Assembly (NCBI GenBank): GCA_020466095.1
Contig: CM035808.1
Span: 85,600,779 to 85,664,778 of the forward strand
Length of the DNA stretch: 64,000 nucleotides
Direction: 5' to 3'
From: Chlorops oryzae
Lineage: Eukaryota; Arthropoda; Insecta; Diptera; Chloropidae
This document shows, piece after piece, positions 42,541-55,097 of this stretch. Both the position numbers and the translations under genes were made by a program. The notes beneath the pieces are model-generated. The model was not told the DNA's origin and searched no databases. It worked only from the letters and a program-made list of their open reading frames with translations. How positions within the stretch are numbered: the stretch's first letter is position 1; the number at the start of each line of letters is the position of its first letter.

Positions 42541-43804
42541 GCTACAGCACAAACAAGTTGTCCCGAACTAAAAAAGCTAATAGAGAACAACGATACATCT
42601 CTGCAGCTCAAGCAAATCGTCATACCAAATAAATCAGTAAAAATCTACTGTGATATTTCGACATCGAAGGCAAGCCCGTTCATTCCGCAACCACATCGTA
42701 AACAAATCATCGATAAAATGCACAGAATTTCACACGGCGGTGTACGATCAACCACTGAACTCAAAAACAACGTTTCGTTTGGCCACGGATGGAAAATGAG
42801 ATAGCCAATTTCGTCAAACAATGTGTCAGCTGCCAAAAATCAAAGGTCAGTCGTCACGTCCACGCGCCATTTCAAACAATCGGATTGCCATCACAGCGAT
42901 TCGAACACATCAATATTGACTTGATCGGTCCTTTAACGCAGTCCAACGAGTATCGATATTGCCTCACCATCATCGATCGGTACACACGCTGGCCTGAGGC
43001 TATTCCACTGAAAGATATTCTTGCCGAGACAGTGGCCAGAGAGCTAACAAGCGAGACGTTTTCACGTTTCGGCATTCCAGCCCGAATCACCACAGACCAA
43101 GGCAGACAATTCGAATCACAACTTTTTAACGAATTGTCGCTCATCTTGGGCATTCAGCATTTGCGAACCACCGCGTATCACCCTCAAGCCAACGGACTCA
43201 TCGAACGTTGGCATCGCACTCTCAAAGCAGCAATAATATGCCATGAAAAATACGATTGGCCCAACAGGCTGCCAATTATCCTGCTTGGCCTCCGCTCAGC
43301 ATTCAAGCCAGATATCGAAACAACAGCAGCACAGTTCGTCTGCGGCACTACACTTCGGCTGCCGGGCGGATTTTTCAGCGACCACAACGTTTTTCAACCA
43401 CAGTCCGATTTCGTTAAAGCGCTTAGCGAAGCAACTCAGGAAATACGACCATCACAAACATCAAATCATCATCCAGCAAAAACATTCGTTTTCAAGCAAC
43501 TGAGTGAATCGACTCACGTTTTCGTACGCAACGACGGCCCATACGAATTCTTGTCTAGAAAAAACAAACATTACACGCTGAAAATCAAATCAAAAAATGT
43601 CAATGTGTCCATCGATCGCCTAAAACCAGCGTACATAGAAATTCAGCACAATGACATCAACAATACCGAAAATCAACCACCATCACCATCGAATGCATCC
43701 ATGCCAACTGAATCGCCATCATTGACCACGCAAAATGCAGCGACCACATTAACTACGAACAGATCCGGCAGAAGAATTAAACTTCCCGTCCGTTTCACGA
43801 CGTA
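42541..43804 (+). pseudogene. CsRn1-like integrase
   Basis: The finger region [20 protein letters not shown] is followed by a frame change near 42790 into [17 protein letters not shown] (CxxC). The core has [18 protein letters not shown] (Asp), [16 protein letters not shown] (Asp) and [18 protein letters not shown] (Glu), a complete DDE triad. A C-terminal basic tail ends in [12 protein letters not shown] at the stop near 43804, which matches the usual CsRn1-type ending. Confidence 0.9.
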
Positions 43805-43821
43805 AAGTCTGAGGGGAGCAC

Positions 43822-44110
43822 TGTGGCGATCTGGCCACACCAACACTGAAAAACTACCAATTCTCAGCTCACCAACTTGTGGTGATCTGGCCACACCAAC
43901 ACTGAAAAACTACCAATTATCAGCTCACCAACTTGTGGTGATCTGGCCACACCAACATACAAAAAAATGTCAAAAAAACAATGGATAAAAAAACACACTT
44001 CTTTTTATGCAGACGTCAGCAGTAGACGCATATTTTGTTTCGTTTTCTTTATTACATTTAAATTAATTAAATTCGTTAAAATACAAATTTTCGCACTTTT
44101 ATTTTCCACA
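43822..44110 (+). repeat. 3' LTR with an extra 56-bp unit
   Basis: 289 bp. Three copies of the 56-bp subrepeat (43822, 43878 and 43934, approximately) versus two in the 5' LTR. Confidence 0.93.
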
Positions 44111-45405
44111 AATTCTAATCTTAGGATGGTAAAAATTAAAATCGGTGCTTAAACGACGATTCGTATTTTAATACGCTCTTAGTAACATACGTACTACGCC
44201 TACAATGGTGTGTTTTAATTACAAATTCGTATCATTATTCTAAGCTGCAACATTGTAAAATCTATATTTTTCTCGAAATGGAACATTTCTTACGAACATC
44301 AGCTGATTCTGATAAGCTTTTGCACTTTAGGCGACCACTTCGCACTATCTTATCGCAGTGCACAGCGCACAAAACAGTTTTTATATAAAAAGTAGGAGTT
44401 GGTTTATAAAGGGGCAATAATATGAGGTTTGCGCTATTAAATTAACACCAATAATAAATTTAAATGTAAAATTTTGCAAAAGAATCGTATATTTATTCAA
44501 ACTTAATTGAAAGAATATTTTTTCACGCTTTTGATTAACTGCCCCTTGAAAAGCTTAAAAATTTTTTCCACCTCTTTGGAACTTACTAAATCAAATTTTT
44601 TGGTTATGGTTAGAAGTACTTGGAATTACTAAAATATGAGAAGTTTAATTTACATTCACTTTCTAGGTTTACCAGATTTTCCAAGTAAAAAAGTGAATAA
44701 TCCATATCTTACCCCTAACTTCTCCTTCAGCTTTATATAGAAAACAAGTTAAACGAAAAAGTTTCAATTATAGTATGATCAGTTGACTGATCCGCGCGTT
44801 TATAGCCGTAAAATTTTTATATACGATACATAGAGACATTTTTCTTAATATGCTGATAATTCCAATTGACTTGCAATGTATGCCAGGCAGACATCGCAAT
44901 CAAATACTTGAGTACCCTCTGAGGAACAAAAGGAGGAGAAACTCATAATTAAGCAGTCAAATTGGTAACTCTATAATATTCAGTGCGCCACAGATATTCA
45001 ATGTGGTGACATAAACAGTTTTGAATAAAAAGAATTTCGGCTGAAAATATTTAAACAACAAGGCGTCAGATCCGCGAATCTAAGTGCTTTTAATAATTGC
45101 TACGCTTGAACATTAAGTTCTTTATTTCTGTTCTTATTAAAACTTGGTATGAAGATCACATATACCTGTTTAGATGATGTCTCCTCTGTTTCTGCTGACA
45201 ATGGATATATACATCCATTTCGTTTTACTGATGGCCCTTCTGATTTGCTCCGTCGAGCAGGAGTTCCACGATCTTCACACTAAAAAACATACAGAGATTA
45301 TAATTAAAGTTTTGTTGAATTCGTATCAAGTTACGAAGGTTCAAAATCAAAAATGTTGTCTTTTTATTTCTGCAGATAAATAAAATTAAAAAAAAAGACG
45401 TTTAA
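44111..45405. other. AT-rich stretch, no gene supported
   Basis: A 69-codon open frame at 45174-45383 begins with a hydrophobic segment but lacks any recognisable family feature. Otherwise no structure was seen. Confidence 0.5.
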
Positions 45406-45704
45406 CCCATTAAGACCTGACCCTAGAAGGGCCCATGCAATTTCAACGAAATTAGTCATAGCCATATATTTAGGCCTAATCAAGAAAAAAAATCAATTAA
45501 AAAAATTCTAGCCACGCCCCTTGAACCAGTAGGGTGGGTTGCGCAAACGCAACATTCGGCTTTAAAGTCATACAAATTTTTCATTTTAGTTGCTTTTAAG
45601 TTTTTATTTGATAACTTTACTTTTTTTTTATTTACAGCTTTTAGCATAATTTTTAAACAAAAATTGTAATGAAAGAAAAAAATTTTAAAGAAAGAAAAGA
45701 ATTG

Positions 45705-46067
45705 TTAAGAAAAAAAAAAAATTGTAAGCAAAAAATAATTGTGAAACTCTTCAAAGCATTTTGGGTGGAGCCCGATTTTACATATATTGCAAATAAGCTT
45801 AGTTTGACTTGTGCAAGATCGACATCGTATACGCTTTTGGGTCAAAATAGGATGATGAGTCGAGCGTGATGTTTTTGAAATAGGACTGGAATGGTACTGT
45901 TGTTTTTGTTTCATTTTTCTTATAGGATCATCGAGCAAAGTTTCGGCCACAAAAACACGAAGTTCTAGCTGTGTCATCACCGGAGCTTTTCCTTCTTTAT
46001 GCAAGAAACAATGTAGTATGTAGCATTCACCATGGCCGAATCCAGTGCATTGGTTATAAGTGGCCAA
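45705..46067 (-). pseudogene. piggyBac transposase C-terminus with Cys-rich domain
   Basis: The final part of the transposase ends in CRSCTSQTKLICNICKIGLH followed by PKCFEEFH. This is the Cys-His zinc-binding (PHD/RING-like) domain at the C-terminus of many piggyBac transposases, used for end recognition. The start of this piece (MATYNQCTGF) belongs to the preceding domain; the frame changes at about 46068. Confidence 0.8.
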
Positions 46068-46069
46068 TA

Positions 46070-46680
46070 TTACTTTTTTCCACGTAATCGAATTCTGTAG
46101 TTGCTCATTGCATTGTCGAACAGGTCTACGCCAACCATATTATGATTGTACTCAAATATGGGACGAGGCATCGGTATTGAAGTGTTTTTTTTCTTTTTTC
46201 TATCATATCGATTGAATTTATGTGTTACATGATGACTCAAATGATTCGAAAGGACAGTCACTACAGAATTGTCGTTCCATCGAACCGCTAACAGGTTATT
46301 CTCGTTGTCGAATGCGTGGTCGATAGTCCCTCGAAGAGTTTTTTTTAAGTTTTTTGACATCCGTAAGTTTTGCATTACCCGTACGATTTTCACGCACAGT
46401 ACCTGTTGCAAAATATCCCATTGATGAAAGTTCAGTCATTAGCTTAAAGGACGTAAAAAAGTTGTCAAAAAAACGCGATGGTGATTCCGACTTTCAATAT
46501 GTTCAAGAAGTTGTAGCACAATCGATTCCCCAAGTCCTACGCTTTTATCTCTCAAAAATGAAGCACCGGAGTATGGTATAAAAGCAAACAGATACCCTTT
46601 AGCGGAACACAGGCAGAAGTATTTAGAGCCAAATCGAATTTGCTTAGATTTCAGAAACATTTTACACGAATGCCTGCCAA
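46070..46680 (-). pseudogene. piggyBac transposase catalytic-domain fragments
   Basis: Two frames. 46439-46660 contains CSAKGYLFAFIPYSG and LGESIVLQLLEHIESRNHHR, typical of the central part around the catalytic Asp region. 46070-46411 contains LLAVRWNDNSVVTVLSNH and YNHNMVGVDLFDNAMSNYRI, the conserved C-side of the catalytic domain. A frameshift and stops between them make it dead. Confidence 0.82.
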
Positions 46681-46758
46681 AATATGCTCATCGATTGAAA
46701 GATTGCGAGCAAAAATCCCAAATTGTAAAAATTTTTTCGAAAGCAACTTATTTAGTGG

Positions 46759-47007
46759 TGGCTCTGGGATAGCGTAGGGGATGCGTGCTATGCTCTTGAT
46801 CCCAGGGTCCGAGGTTCGATTCCCGGCACAGGCGAAAAGGAGTGTAATGTTCCAAGCCTAGCACTGGTTTTTCGAAAATCGCATGCTAGGGGCACACTAC
46901 ATAAAAAGACATACACTCACACAAACACAAGAAAGACTCCTTGGTATCACAATGGGCCGATTAACGGCCTAAGTGGCAGCCACTTCAACCAACTTTAACC
47001 AACCAAC
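46759..47007 (+). mobile_element. tRNA-derived SINE with 15-bp target duplication
   Basis: Box A TAGCGTAGGGG (46770-46780) and box B GGTTCGATTCC lie in a tRNA-like head. An unrelated body follows, with a (CCAA)n-style tail (aaccaaccaaccaac). The target duplication caacttatttaRtgg is at 46744-46758 and 47008-47022 with one mismatch. It lies inside the piggyBac. The long duplication shows LINE-type target-primed insertion. Confidence 0.92.
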
Positions 47008-47039
47008 CAACTTATTTAATGGCGTCACTTTGGAAAATT

Positions 47040-47479
47040 TATCATTTGCATCAAGTTTTCTGTTATCGCAAATATGAAAGTATTTTTTTTTTTTTATCGC
47101 TGAAATCTGTCACGACTGAGTGCGGCCTTTATTATTGAGCTTCCAATAGAAGGGCTGCTTGACCAATAGCTTTTTGTAGAAGGCATAGTATTCTAACCAG
47201 TCACCTACAAAATTCCAATGAATATTCGCATCTCTCTAGCATCTATGGAAAACGAAGTGTCACTGCAATCTATATTTGCATAGTTGCTTGTGCTTTGTAC
47301 CAATAAGTTGATCACCTCATCACCAATAAAGAGTTCGAAAAGTTCGAAACGATTCAGTGTTCCTACGATTTTTTAAAAATGGAAAAATCAAAATCAAAAT
47401 TACAAAACTGTATACATGTAATATACAAACCCAATTTTTCAAACAAACTTTCGTAAGCTTCAGATGAAACATCAAGCGG
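47040..47479 (-). pseudogene. Degraded middle of the piggyBac transposase
   Basis: Sequence between the N-terminal and catalytic fragments. It has several short minus-strand open stretches but no motif I can name. Confidence 0.4.
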
Positions 47480-47842
47480 CTATTTTGGAAACGCATATTT
47501 AGAAGACTTACTCCAGGTAGATTTTTTCTGCACGGATTTGGCGCGACCCTTTTGTTCTTTCTCAATGCTTTCGACGATGTTGTTATTGTCGTCATTGAAC
47601 AAACAAAGTATTTCTACTGCGCTAGACACTTCTATTCGAATGGTTTCCGCTTGATCTGAAAGCAGCTGAACGTTTTCGTCCACATCTTCCGTATCGCTAA
47701 CTGCATCAACTCTATCAGGGGGCAACAAAATCATTTCCACCTTAACTGAATTTTTTATGTTTCCTACAACTTCGTCCTCTTCGTCTGAATCATTTACAAT
47801 ATCTTCTATATCTATTTTTGACAAATACTTTTTTGAAAACAT
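47480..47842 (-). pseudogene. piggyBac transposase N-terminus
   Basis: Starts at an ATG at 47842 (MFSKKYLSKIDIEDIVNDSD) with the acidic leader typical of piggyBac proteins (SDEEDE, then ILPPDRVDAVSDTEDVDE). It ends at 47480 in a Lys/Ser-rich segment before the DDD domain, then the frame is lost. Confidence 0.75.
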
Positions 47843-48172
47843 TTGTAAAAAACAAATAAGATTCAACTTCTGCGCAATATAAAATGTAAATAAACAAAGT
47901 CAGCTGTTCAACGTTTGACATACTCAGCGTTGCCACTTGGAAAAAATCTTAAACGTTAAGGCCGAACGTTGCATAAGCGCAACACGAAATTTAAATTTTA
48001 AATATTTGTTAAATAACTTAAATAAATTTATTGCAAACTTAATTTATATATAGCTCAGCATCACACTACTCTATCCCCATGCCAATGACTCAGGGTTTGA
48101 TCATAGGGAATTTTTTATAGGTTTTCAAAAAATTGCAAAAAAACTGACTGACTTTTGATTTAAAAATAAATA

Positions 48173-49412
48173 ACAGGTTGGCTGATAAGTCCCCGGTCTA
48201 ACAAAGAAAAACACATTTTTTTGTCAAAGTTCGTTTTTATTATTCAACATAGTTCCCTTCAAGAGCGATACAACGATTATAACGACCTTCCAATTTTTTG
48301 ATAACATTTTGGTAGTACTCCTTCGGTTTTGCCTCAAAAAAGGCCTCAGTTTCGGCGATCACCTCTTCATTGCAGCCAAATTTTTTCCCTGCGATCATCC
48401 TTTTGAGGTCTGAGAACAATAAAAAGTCGCTGGGGGCCAGATCTGGAGAATTCGGTGACTTGTGGCACGGTGCGTTGTCTTGGTGGAACAACACTTTTTT
48501 CTTCTTCATATGGGGCCGTTTTGCCGCAATTTCGACCTTCAAACGCTCCAATAACGACATATAATAGTCACTGTTGATGGTTTTTCCCTTCTCAAGATAA
48601 TCGATAAAAATTATTCCATGCCCATCCCAAAAAACAGAGGCCTTTACTTTGCCAGCGGACTTTTGAGTCTTTCCACGCTTTGGAGACGGTTCACCGATCG
48701 CTGTGCACTCAGCCGACTGTCCATTGGACTCAGGAGTGTAGTGATAGAGCCATGTTTCATCCAGTGTCACATATCGACGCAAAAACTCGGGTGTATTGCG
48801 AGTTAACAGCTGCAAACACCGCTCAGAATCATCAACACGTTGTTGTTTTTGGTCAAATGTGAGCTCGCGCGGCACCCATTTTGCACAGAGCTTTTTCATA
48901 TCCAAATATTGATGAATGATATGACCAACACGTTCCTTTGATATCTTTAAGGCCTCTGCTATCTCGATCAACTTCATTTTACGGTCATTCAAAATCATTT
49001 TGTGAATTTTTTTGATGTTTTCGTCGGTAACCACCTCTTTCGGGCGTCCACTGCGTTCACCGTCCTCCGTGCTCATTTCACCACGCTTGAATTTTGCATA
49101 CCAATCAATTATTGTTGATTTTCCTGGGGCAGAGTCCGGAAACTCATTATCAAGCCAAGTTTTTGCTTCCACTGTATTTTTTTTCCTTCAGAAATCAGTA
49201 TTTTATTAAAACACGAAATCCTTTTGTTTCCATTTTTTTTCACAATAACAAAAGTTGCTTCACAAAAGACGCTCTATCTCACAAACTAATTGACTTACAG
49301 ACGTCAAATTTGACACGAATCATTTGAAGGTTGCCACTATATAAAAATAATATGCATTTAATACTAGCGACGCCATCTATGTGTCAGACCGGGGACTTAT
49401 CAGCCAACCTGT
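48173..49412 (-). mobile_element. Himar1-like mariner copy 2, deleted
   Basis: 1240 bp with the same ends as the copy at 30900 and exact TA on both sides (48171-48172, 49413-49414). It lies in the leader region of the piggyBac. Confidence 0.95.
48240..49172 (-). pseudogene. Mariner transposase, deleted in the catalytic domain
   Basis: The N-terminal codons are out of frame (a shift in the A-run just upstream of KTWLDNEF). DNAPCHKS runs straight into PNSPDLAPSD, an in-frame loss of 18 residues between the second and third catalytic Asp, so the DD34D spacing is destroyed. DETW and the final Asp remain. Shares Asn before SPDLAP with the intact copy. Confidence 0.95.
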
Positions 49413-49576
49413 TATTAAAAATTTAAAACTTTGCGAATTTAAGTAAAACACTTTCTAAAGAAATCAATTCTAATACACTCTTTACTGTTTTGAAGTTGAA
49501 TTTCTCAATGAATCGCATAATATACCTGATTTTCCAAACGTTGCGCAGACGCAACGTGCCGTGCTTAATGGGTTAA

Positions 49577-50660
49577 GCTTGCACCCTGTGTTTAATTTCG
49601 AAAGGAAAAAGTTACAGCTTTAAGCTTCACATTTCCCAAACAAAAACATAATCTTCTAGGATGTGTTAAATTGAATGATTTTTTTCTGAGGAATCAGTTG
49701 AGCACAGAATTTATTTTTAGCTGAACTAAAAAAACCCATAAGATATGCGCACTTAGTTTAAGGCTTCGAACTAATCTAATCAGATTGATGCATATGACGA
49801 TTTCGAACAATTTCGTTGATTAAATAAAAACATTGTGAGATTCTACGTTGTATTTATTCAACATCGAGTATAAGTTAGGTTCTTAATTTTTTCCAATTAA
49901 TATTATAAAACGAACGAATATACAAATGAACTATCAAGCGCCTTAAACACGCCAATGCCCCATTTTTTATTTTGGCCCTGTTATGCCCTCTTCTAGTTCA
50001 CCAACACCTACAAGGGGCATTATCATCCACAAGGTGTCGTTATCTACCACCTGGGAAAAACGTGCATTTATATGATTCTTATATGTGAGGAACGACACAG
50101 GATGGTGACACTGAGGTACATTCTTGGGATTATCCAATTTAAACATAATTTTTGGAAATTTCTGGACAATTAAGTGCTTTATTCGGCTTAGTAAGATCGT
50201 TGAAATTTTATTTTTAAATATATCTTAAAAATATTTGCCAAGAACTAAGTGGTGCACTTATTTCAAGTCATACCTCGTTACACGTTCTATATTTTTTTCC
50301 AATCAGTGGCAAAGTTGTAGCCCTTAATTCAAAAATTATAGTTTTAATACTAATTAAATCGAAAAAATTCTATTTAGTAGCTTCAATTTTCAAAAGGCTC
50401 AAGAAGTTTATGACCTTTTCACTTTGAGCATAAATTAATGGTGCTCCAAACTGTAAAAACGTATGAAGTGATGTTTATTTTATTTTTAGGTTTCTTTAAA
50501 AACTACTTAACACGATGGGCAACACGTACGTTGACCCCACCGTCTTATCCAGGAAGGTAGTAAAACCGATGACTCTGTTGCTAAAAAACTAGTTTTTGTC
50601 CTGAAATTTACAGCTTACAATAAATTCGGCAGTGGATTATGACAGAGCAATAACTCCGCT
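49577..50660. other. No gene seen
   Basis: AT-rich unique-looking sequence; no repeats or frames of note. Confidence 0.5.
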
Positions 50661-50663
50661 TTA

Positions 50664-51216
50664 AGCTGCAATCATTCATGGCATAAGACGGCATAACATA
50701 ACATAGCATAATCAGCTGGTTCTATCTATTCAATACATGTTGTATGCAAGTGGTCAGTAATGGCATAACATAACATAACAGAACAGAAGAAGCTGTAGAA
50801 AACAGATTTTTCTTATGCCGTCTTATGTAAGTTCGAGCCAGCTGATTTGAATTTGTGCTGCCAACTCCTTCCCAAAGCTGCCACATTGCCCTTTTTATGA
50901 AAATCTTGAAAAGCCACAATTACTAATGTTGTAATATATTAAAATAGTATTAAGCATATAATTTTTTATTAAAGCAAAATATATTTTATTACTTTTCGGC
51001 ATGTTCCGAACTGATTTAAAAGCGTTTGTTAATTATTTCTTGAGAAATTGTGGAAATAATTTTTCCCCCTTTCCGCAATGTGCGCAAATTGCAACATTGC
51101 CTCTTCTGTGCTCTTATGTTTTCTTATGTCTTCACTGACTATTCAAAAAGCGCTTATGTTATTTTATGTTATGTTATGTTCTGTTATGCCGTCTTATGCC
51201 ATGAATGATTGCAGCT
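50664..51216. mobile_element. TTA-flanked MITE with about 45-bp inverted ends
   Basis: 553 bp. The left end AGCTGCAATCATTCATGGCA, then taagacggcataacataac, pairs with the right end almost perfectly. TTA lies on both sides (50661-50663, 51217-51219). The subterminal zones hold many (cataa)n/(ttatg)n repeats. Non-coding. The 3-bp TTA duplication fits PIF/Harbinger. Confidence 0.88.
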
Positions 51217-51219
51217 TTA

Positions 51220-54200
51220 ACATGGGGTTATGCGAGGTGGCTATTATCCTGCGTTTACATAGAACTATACTTATTCTTAGTATTTTTTGCTACAATAGAT
51301 TTTTAAGGAACGGGTTTTACGATTCACTTGTCTTCACTCAGTCTACACAGTGATTTACTCAAATTGGCTGTTTGCCGCAGAATTGTGTCGTGGGGGCGAC
51401 TCAATGGAAGAATTAGCAGAAGACGCGACGAATTTTTGCGTTTGTGTGGCCGCGAATATACTGTTGTAGGGAAGTAAGAAGGAAATTTTCGATACCGCGA
51501 ATAAAATAGCGATCGTGATATTACCTCTTATTAATAATATATATATTATAAAAACGAAATGAATAAAAATTAATTTAGAAAATTGTTTGTTGCTGCCAGG
51601 ATTGATTTACTAATTAACAAAAAGGAAATAAATTAGAATTGTAAATTTAACAATGAATTCAGCATCAGAACTTCCTTCAAAAGTTTGGTAGTCCGACAAT
51701 TCCGTTGACTAAACTCCCCGCTTAGCTTGTGGAGTTAATCGTAAGCAAGCTTTATACACTCAGGAGAAAAAGTCTGCGCACGATGTTAATGTTTCAACAT
51801 TTTCACAAAATACCACCTTTATTTTATAAATTTACTGTTAGGTTTTTTAGTGCTTTTTTTTGTCGTGCTTTCAACAAATATTACAATTTTAAATCTACTT
51901 TCAACATTCCATTAAAAACTAAAAATTAAAAAGCAGAAAGGAGTCATATTTTTTAGGACTGTAGATTCCTTTTGGATATCTCATAAAACACGCGTTTTAT
52001 TCTTAATCAAACAAATAGTTGGGAACTTGCAGATTGCTTCATTCAGAAGAGAGTTTTCAAAAGTATGCAAAATGTTTGACTTATGAAAAAAAAAGCTACA
52101 ACAAATGTATATGTATACAATAAGTAAAGTACAATTCTGGTTATGTTAAAAAGGAACCCAGAATATAACAGAGAATTCAAAAAATAAACGAAGAATCAAT
52201 ATAAACAATTTAAGAACTGAATTACTGCAATCTCAAACATGTTTAAAAAAAAGAAAATATATATATCACTTTCAATTTTTTATTATTTCACAATTTCGAA
52301 CATGTTTCAAAAATTATCTTTAAAAACTGTTCATTTTATATTTTTGATAACTTGTAAGATAGCAGAGTAAAGGTATTTCACGGAAACACGCACACCATAC
52401 ACAGCAATAGTTACGCAGCAAGAAAACAGCAGAAACTTAACATATATCTCTAACAGGCGACGCTGATTAGTCAACAAGTAATAGAGGTATAAGCGTCACA
52501 GCAGCTATTGACAACAAGGACAAGAATCATAAGACAAAATTTAACTACTTAGCCATTAATTAAAATTTTTTTTTTTTAATTTCTTAACAATTATAGTCCC
52601 TGCTTAATTTTTTTCTCTTCGCATTCAATCATATGGAAATCATGAATGAAAAATTTTCTATCATTCTTGAATGGGAATGAATGTGTGTATGTATACACAT
52701 ATATATTCACTCACATAGTTACGCTACTACATCTTTCATCGAATATTATTTGACACAGCGCTCACGCTACCATTCGGTTACTGAGCTCACAGCCGACTAA
52801 AATCGGCGTAAAATACGAATGCCACAGAAGCCACTTGATTTCGTTTCGCTCTCAAAAATATGCCTTGGCTGTGGCTTTTTAATAGAGCCACCTCGAAAAT
52901 TCTTATGGATTTTCAAATGTATGGTCGTTACGCATCTTGTTAGTTATAAGGTCTTTGGTTGAGGGTTGTATATCGTCTGGCAGCAGGTTTAATTGAAAAC
53001 GAACTAAAGCATTGAAAATGAATGTATTCCACTCAGGTTAACATAAACCTATGGCAGGATTTCCATTGCCAATGTGGATAAATTAGTTCTTAATCATTTT
53101 TGAATCAGTTCATTATATTGCACGTTTCATATGTAGTTTCTTGAGAAGCGTACTAAGGGGTAATTTAGTAAGAAGAACTTTTTTATGATTTTAAAAAACA
53201 TAAATGTAAAATTATTTGATAAAAGATTGGTATTTTGGTCATACGTTTTTTTTTTTGCTATTTTAGCTTTTTCGTTTTTGATATTTTCCGATTCAAAAAA
53301 AAAACTGATGGCAGCGCTGTGTTCGCTTAAATGTAATGCTCGAATTCGTCATCGATTATTCGAAAGCATAGATCTAAAAGAGCACCCTTATTCAGGGTGC
53401 ACATGGGCACATTAGGACGCAAGCATATATGATTCTAAACAACTCACACTCAACAATCGTGGTTTTTACTTCGTGCATATATACCGACTTTAAAACGTAT
53501 TCATTCCTTCACATTTTATGAGGCAAGGGGGGGCATATATCCCCTTTAGCCCCCCTTACCTACGCCACTGCCTAAGATGCAGACTTTCTAATTTGGAGAA
53601 AAAAAAACAGCACTTGCGGCCCATTGTCTTAGCACTTCACACACACACCTTACTTCAATTATACGAAAGCACTTTCACAAGAACAACAAAACATGAAGAG
53701 ATTGACGCTGGAAATGTTACACATATCAAAAGTACCATTACAACGCAGAATTAACTATAAATCTGACACTTACAACATAGCACATTTATATCGAAAATAA
53801 GTTAGTAGAAAATAATTACAATGACGAAACGAGGTAGCGGATATGCAGTTGACGTATTTTATAAAAACAAACTTAAATTACAGATATTTCAAACAAAAAT
53901 AAAAAGGTAAGCATAATTTCTGCAATTTAAGAAATTTACATCTGTGATATAAATGTGAAAATAGTGATGTAATTAGTTCTTGTATAAGTTAACGCGAGAT
54001 AAGTTCGTTAACCCAAAAATCAATTGGTGCTTGCATTGGAAAATTTAAGCAATTTGATAACTTGTCTTTCGCAACTCTTTGGCCCAAAAAGTGCAAACAA
54101 CTTAATCGACACTTTTTTCCAATTTTCAATTTCCAATTAAATGAAATATTTTCGAATATAAATTTCGCAATTCTCTTTTAAATTTCAACATTTTACAAAA

Positions 54201-54705
54201 CCTGCAGCGTCTGGCTTGAAATGCGAAAGCGCTGACTTGGCGCTTCCGCTACTTGCAGTGTAAATCGCCAGATAAGTACTTTTAGTTTTAAGTCTCGTTT
54301 TAAGTCAAAATTGTAAAAGCGAACACTCTGTTTTTGACCACTAAATAAATCGTTTCGTGCTTTTGAAAAGCAGTGGAAAAAAAAACATTTAAATTCGTTT
54401 TCAAAAAAAGCAACACCGTTGTCGCGTTCGGCTGTGTTGTTTTAAGCGCTCCAGTAAACTTTTAAATTCCGACATCCGATTAGACAGAAAACTACAAGTT
54501 AAGTCGTATTTCCTCGCGAACGGCTGAGTATTGTTGTCCAGCCGATTCCCTGCTTTTGGGCAGTGAGTTGAGGAATTAAAATCAAATTTTCCTCAAAGTT
54601 AAGTATATTCCAAAATCCATTCATTCCTGTTTGTTTACAAAAACACTTTTATAGGCAAAGACAACTGTTTGCTGCAGCTGATTCAGCTGTCAGCTGGATC
54701 AAGTG
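51220..54705. other. Long AT-rich stretch, no gene supported
   Basis: Short open frames (51729, 53185, 53518) are low-complexity or unrecognised. A run of cataa/ttatg motifs spills from the MITE. 54260-54700 is less AT-rich and could be the 5' leader of the frame at 54706. No tRNA, TIR pair or LTR was found. Confidence 0.5.
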
Positions 54706-55097
54706 ATGCCAATATCTCGTTCACCTCCAAAAAATAGCGTCGACACAAACCATGTGTTCTTAGCTACAGAAGATGCTATAAATCAAGTTTCACAACTACC
54801 CAACAAACAATTCCTTCGCGACAACGAAAGTTTTCAACAGTTCGCAGCTAACAGCCAATTTTCTATGTTGAAAAGCCAATTTCAGAGGCAACGTTCCAAT
54901 TCCACCGGCGAAACAGTTCCAAAATTCATAAAAAAAAAAGGCAATTTAAATCTAGCTGATCCTACAGCACCTCCCATTACCAGCGCTACAACAACAACAA
55001 ACGCGTCGACCTCAGGTAACGCAGCTTTAGAAGAATCTTTAAACTCAAACAATAAGTCAAAAGAACAAATCGAGCAGAAGGCGATGCTGATTGGCAT
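54706..55097 (+). CDS. Ser/Asn/Gln-rich ORF cut by an LTR insertion
   Basis: From an ATG at 54706 the frame runs 130 codons (MPISRSPPKNSVDTNHVFLA to EQIEQKAMLIGI) and then enters the LTR at 55098, where it picks up unrelated residues. It is polar and low-complexity with a Thr/Ala/Ser stretch (TSATTTTNASTSGN) and a basic patch (KFIKKKGNLNL). I do not recognise it. It could be the first exon of a host gene, or ORF1 (Gag-like) of a Jockey-type LINE. Either way its natural 3' part lies beyond the array that fills the rest of the window. Confidence 0.4.

Larger units (their letters stand above)
39546..44110 (+). mobile_element. CsRn1-like Ty3/Gypsy element, complete ends, dead coding region
   Basis: 4565 bp. 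The 5' LTR is 39546-39778 and the 3' LTR 43822-44110, both TG...CA. The tRNA-Trp-type primer site TGGTGACCCCG near 39782 is the signature of the CsRn1 clade. The polypurine tract gaggggagcac precedes the 3' LTR. Gag, protease, RT, RNase H and integrase are all present in order, but with internal deletions and at least five frame changes. The flanks gatt and aatt do not form a clean duplication. Confidence 0.9.
45406..49572 (-). mobile_element. piggyBac-superfamily element, decayed, with nested insertions
   Basis: 4167 bp with exact TTAA on both sides (45402-45405, 49573-49576) and inverted ends CCCATTAAG. Subterminal palindromes built on gttgcgcaRacgcaac occur at 45538, 47968 (variant) and 49539. 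Transposase pieces lie on the minus strand. A SINE (46759-47007) and a mariner (48173-49412) were inserted later; without them the element is about 2.66 kb, a normal piggyBac size. Confidence 0.88.
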
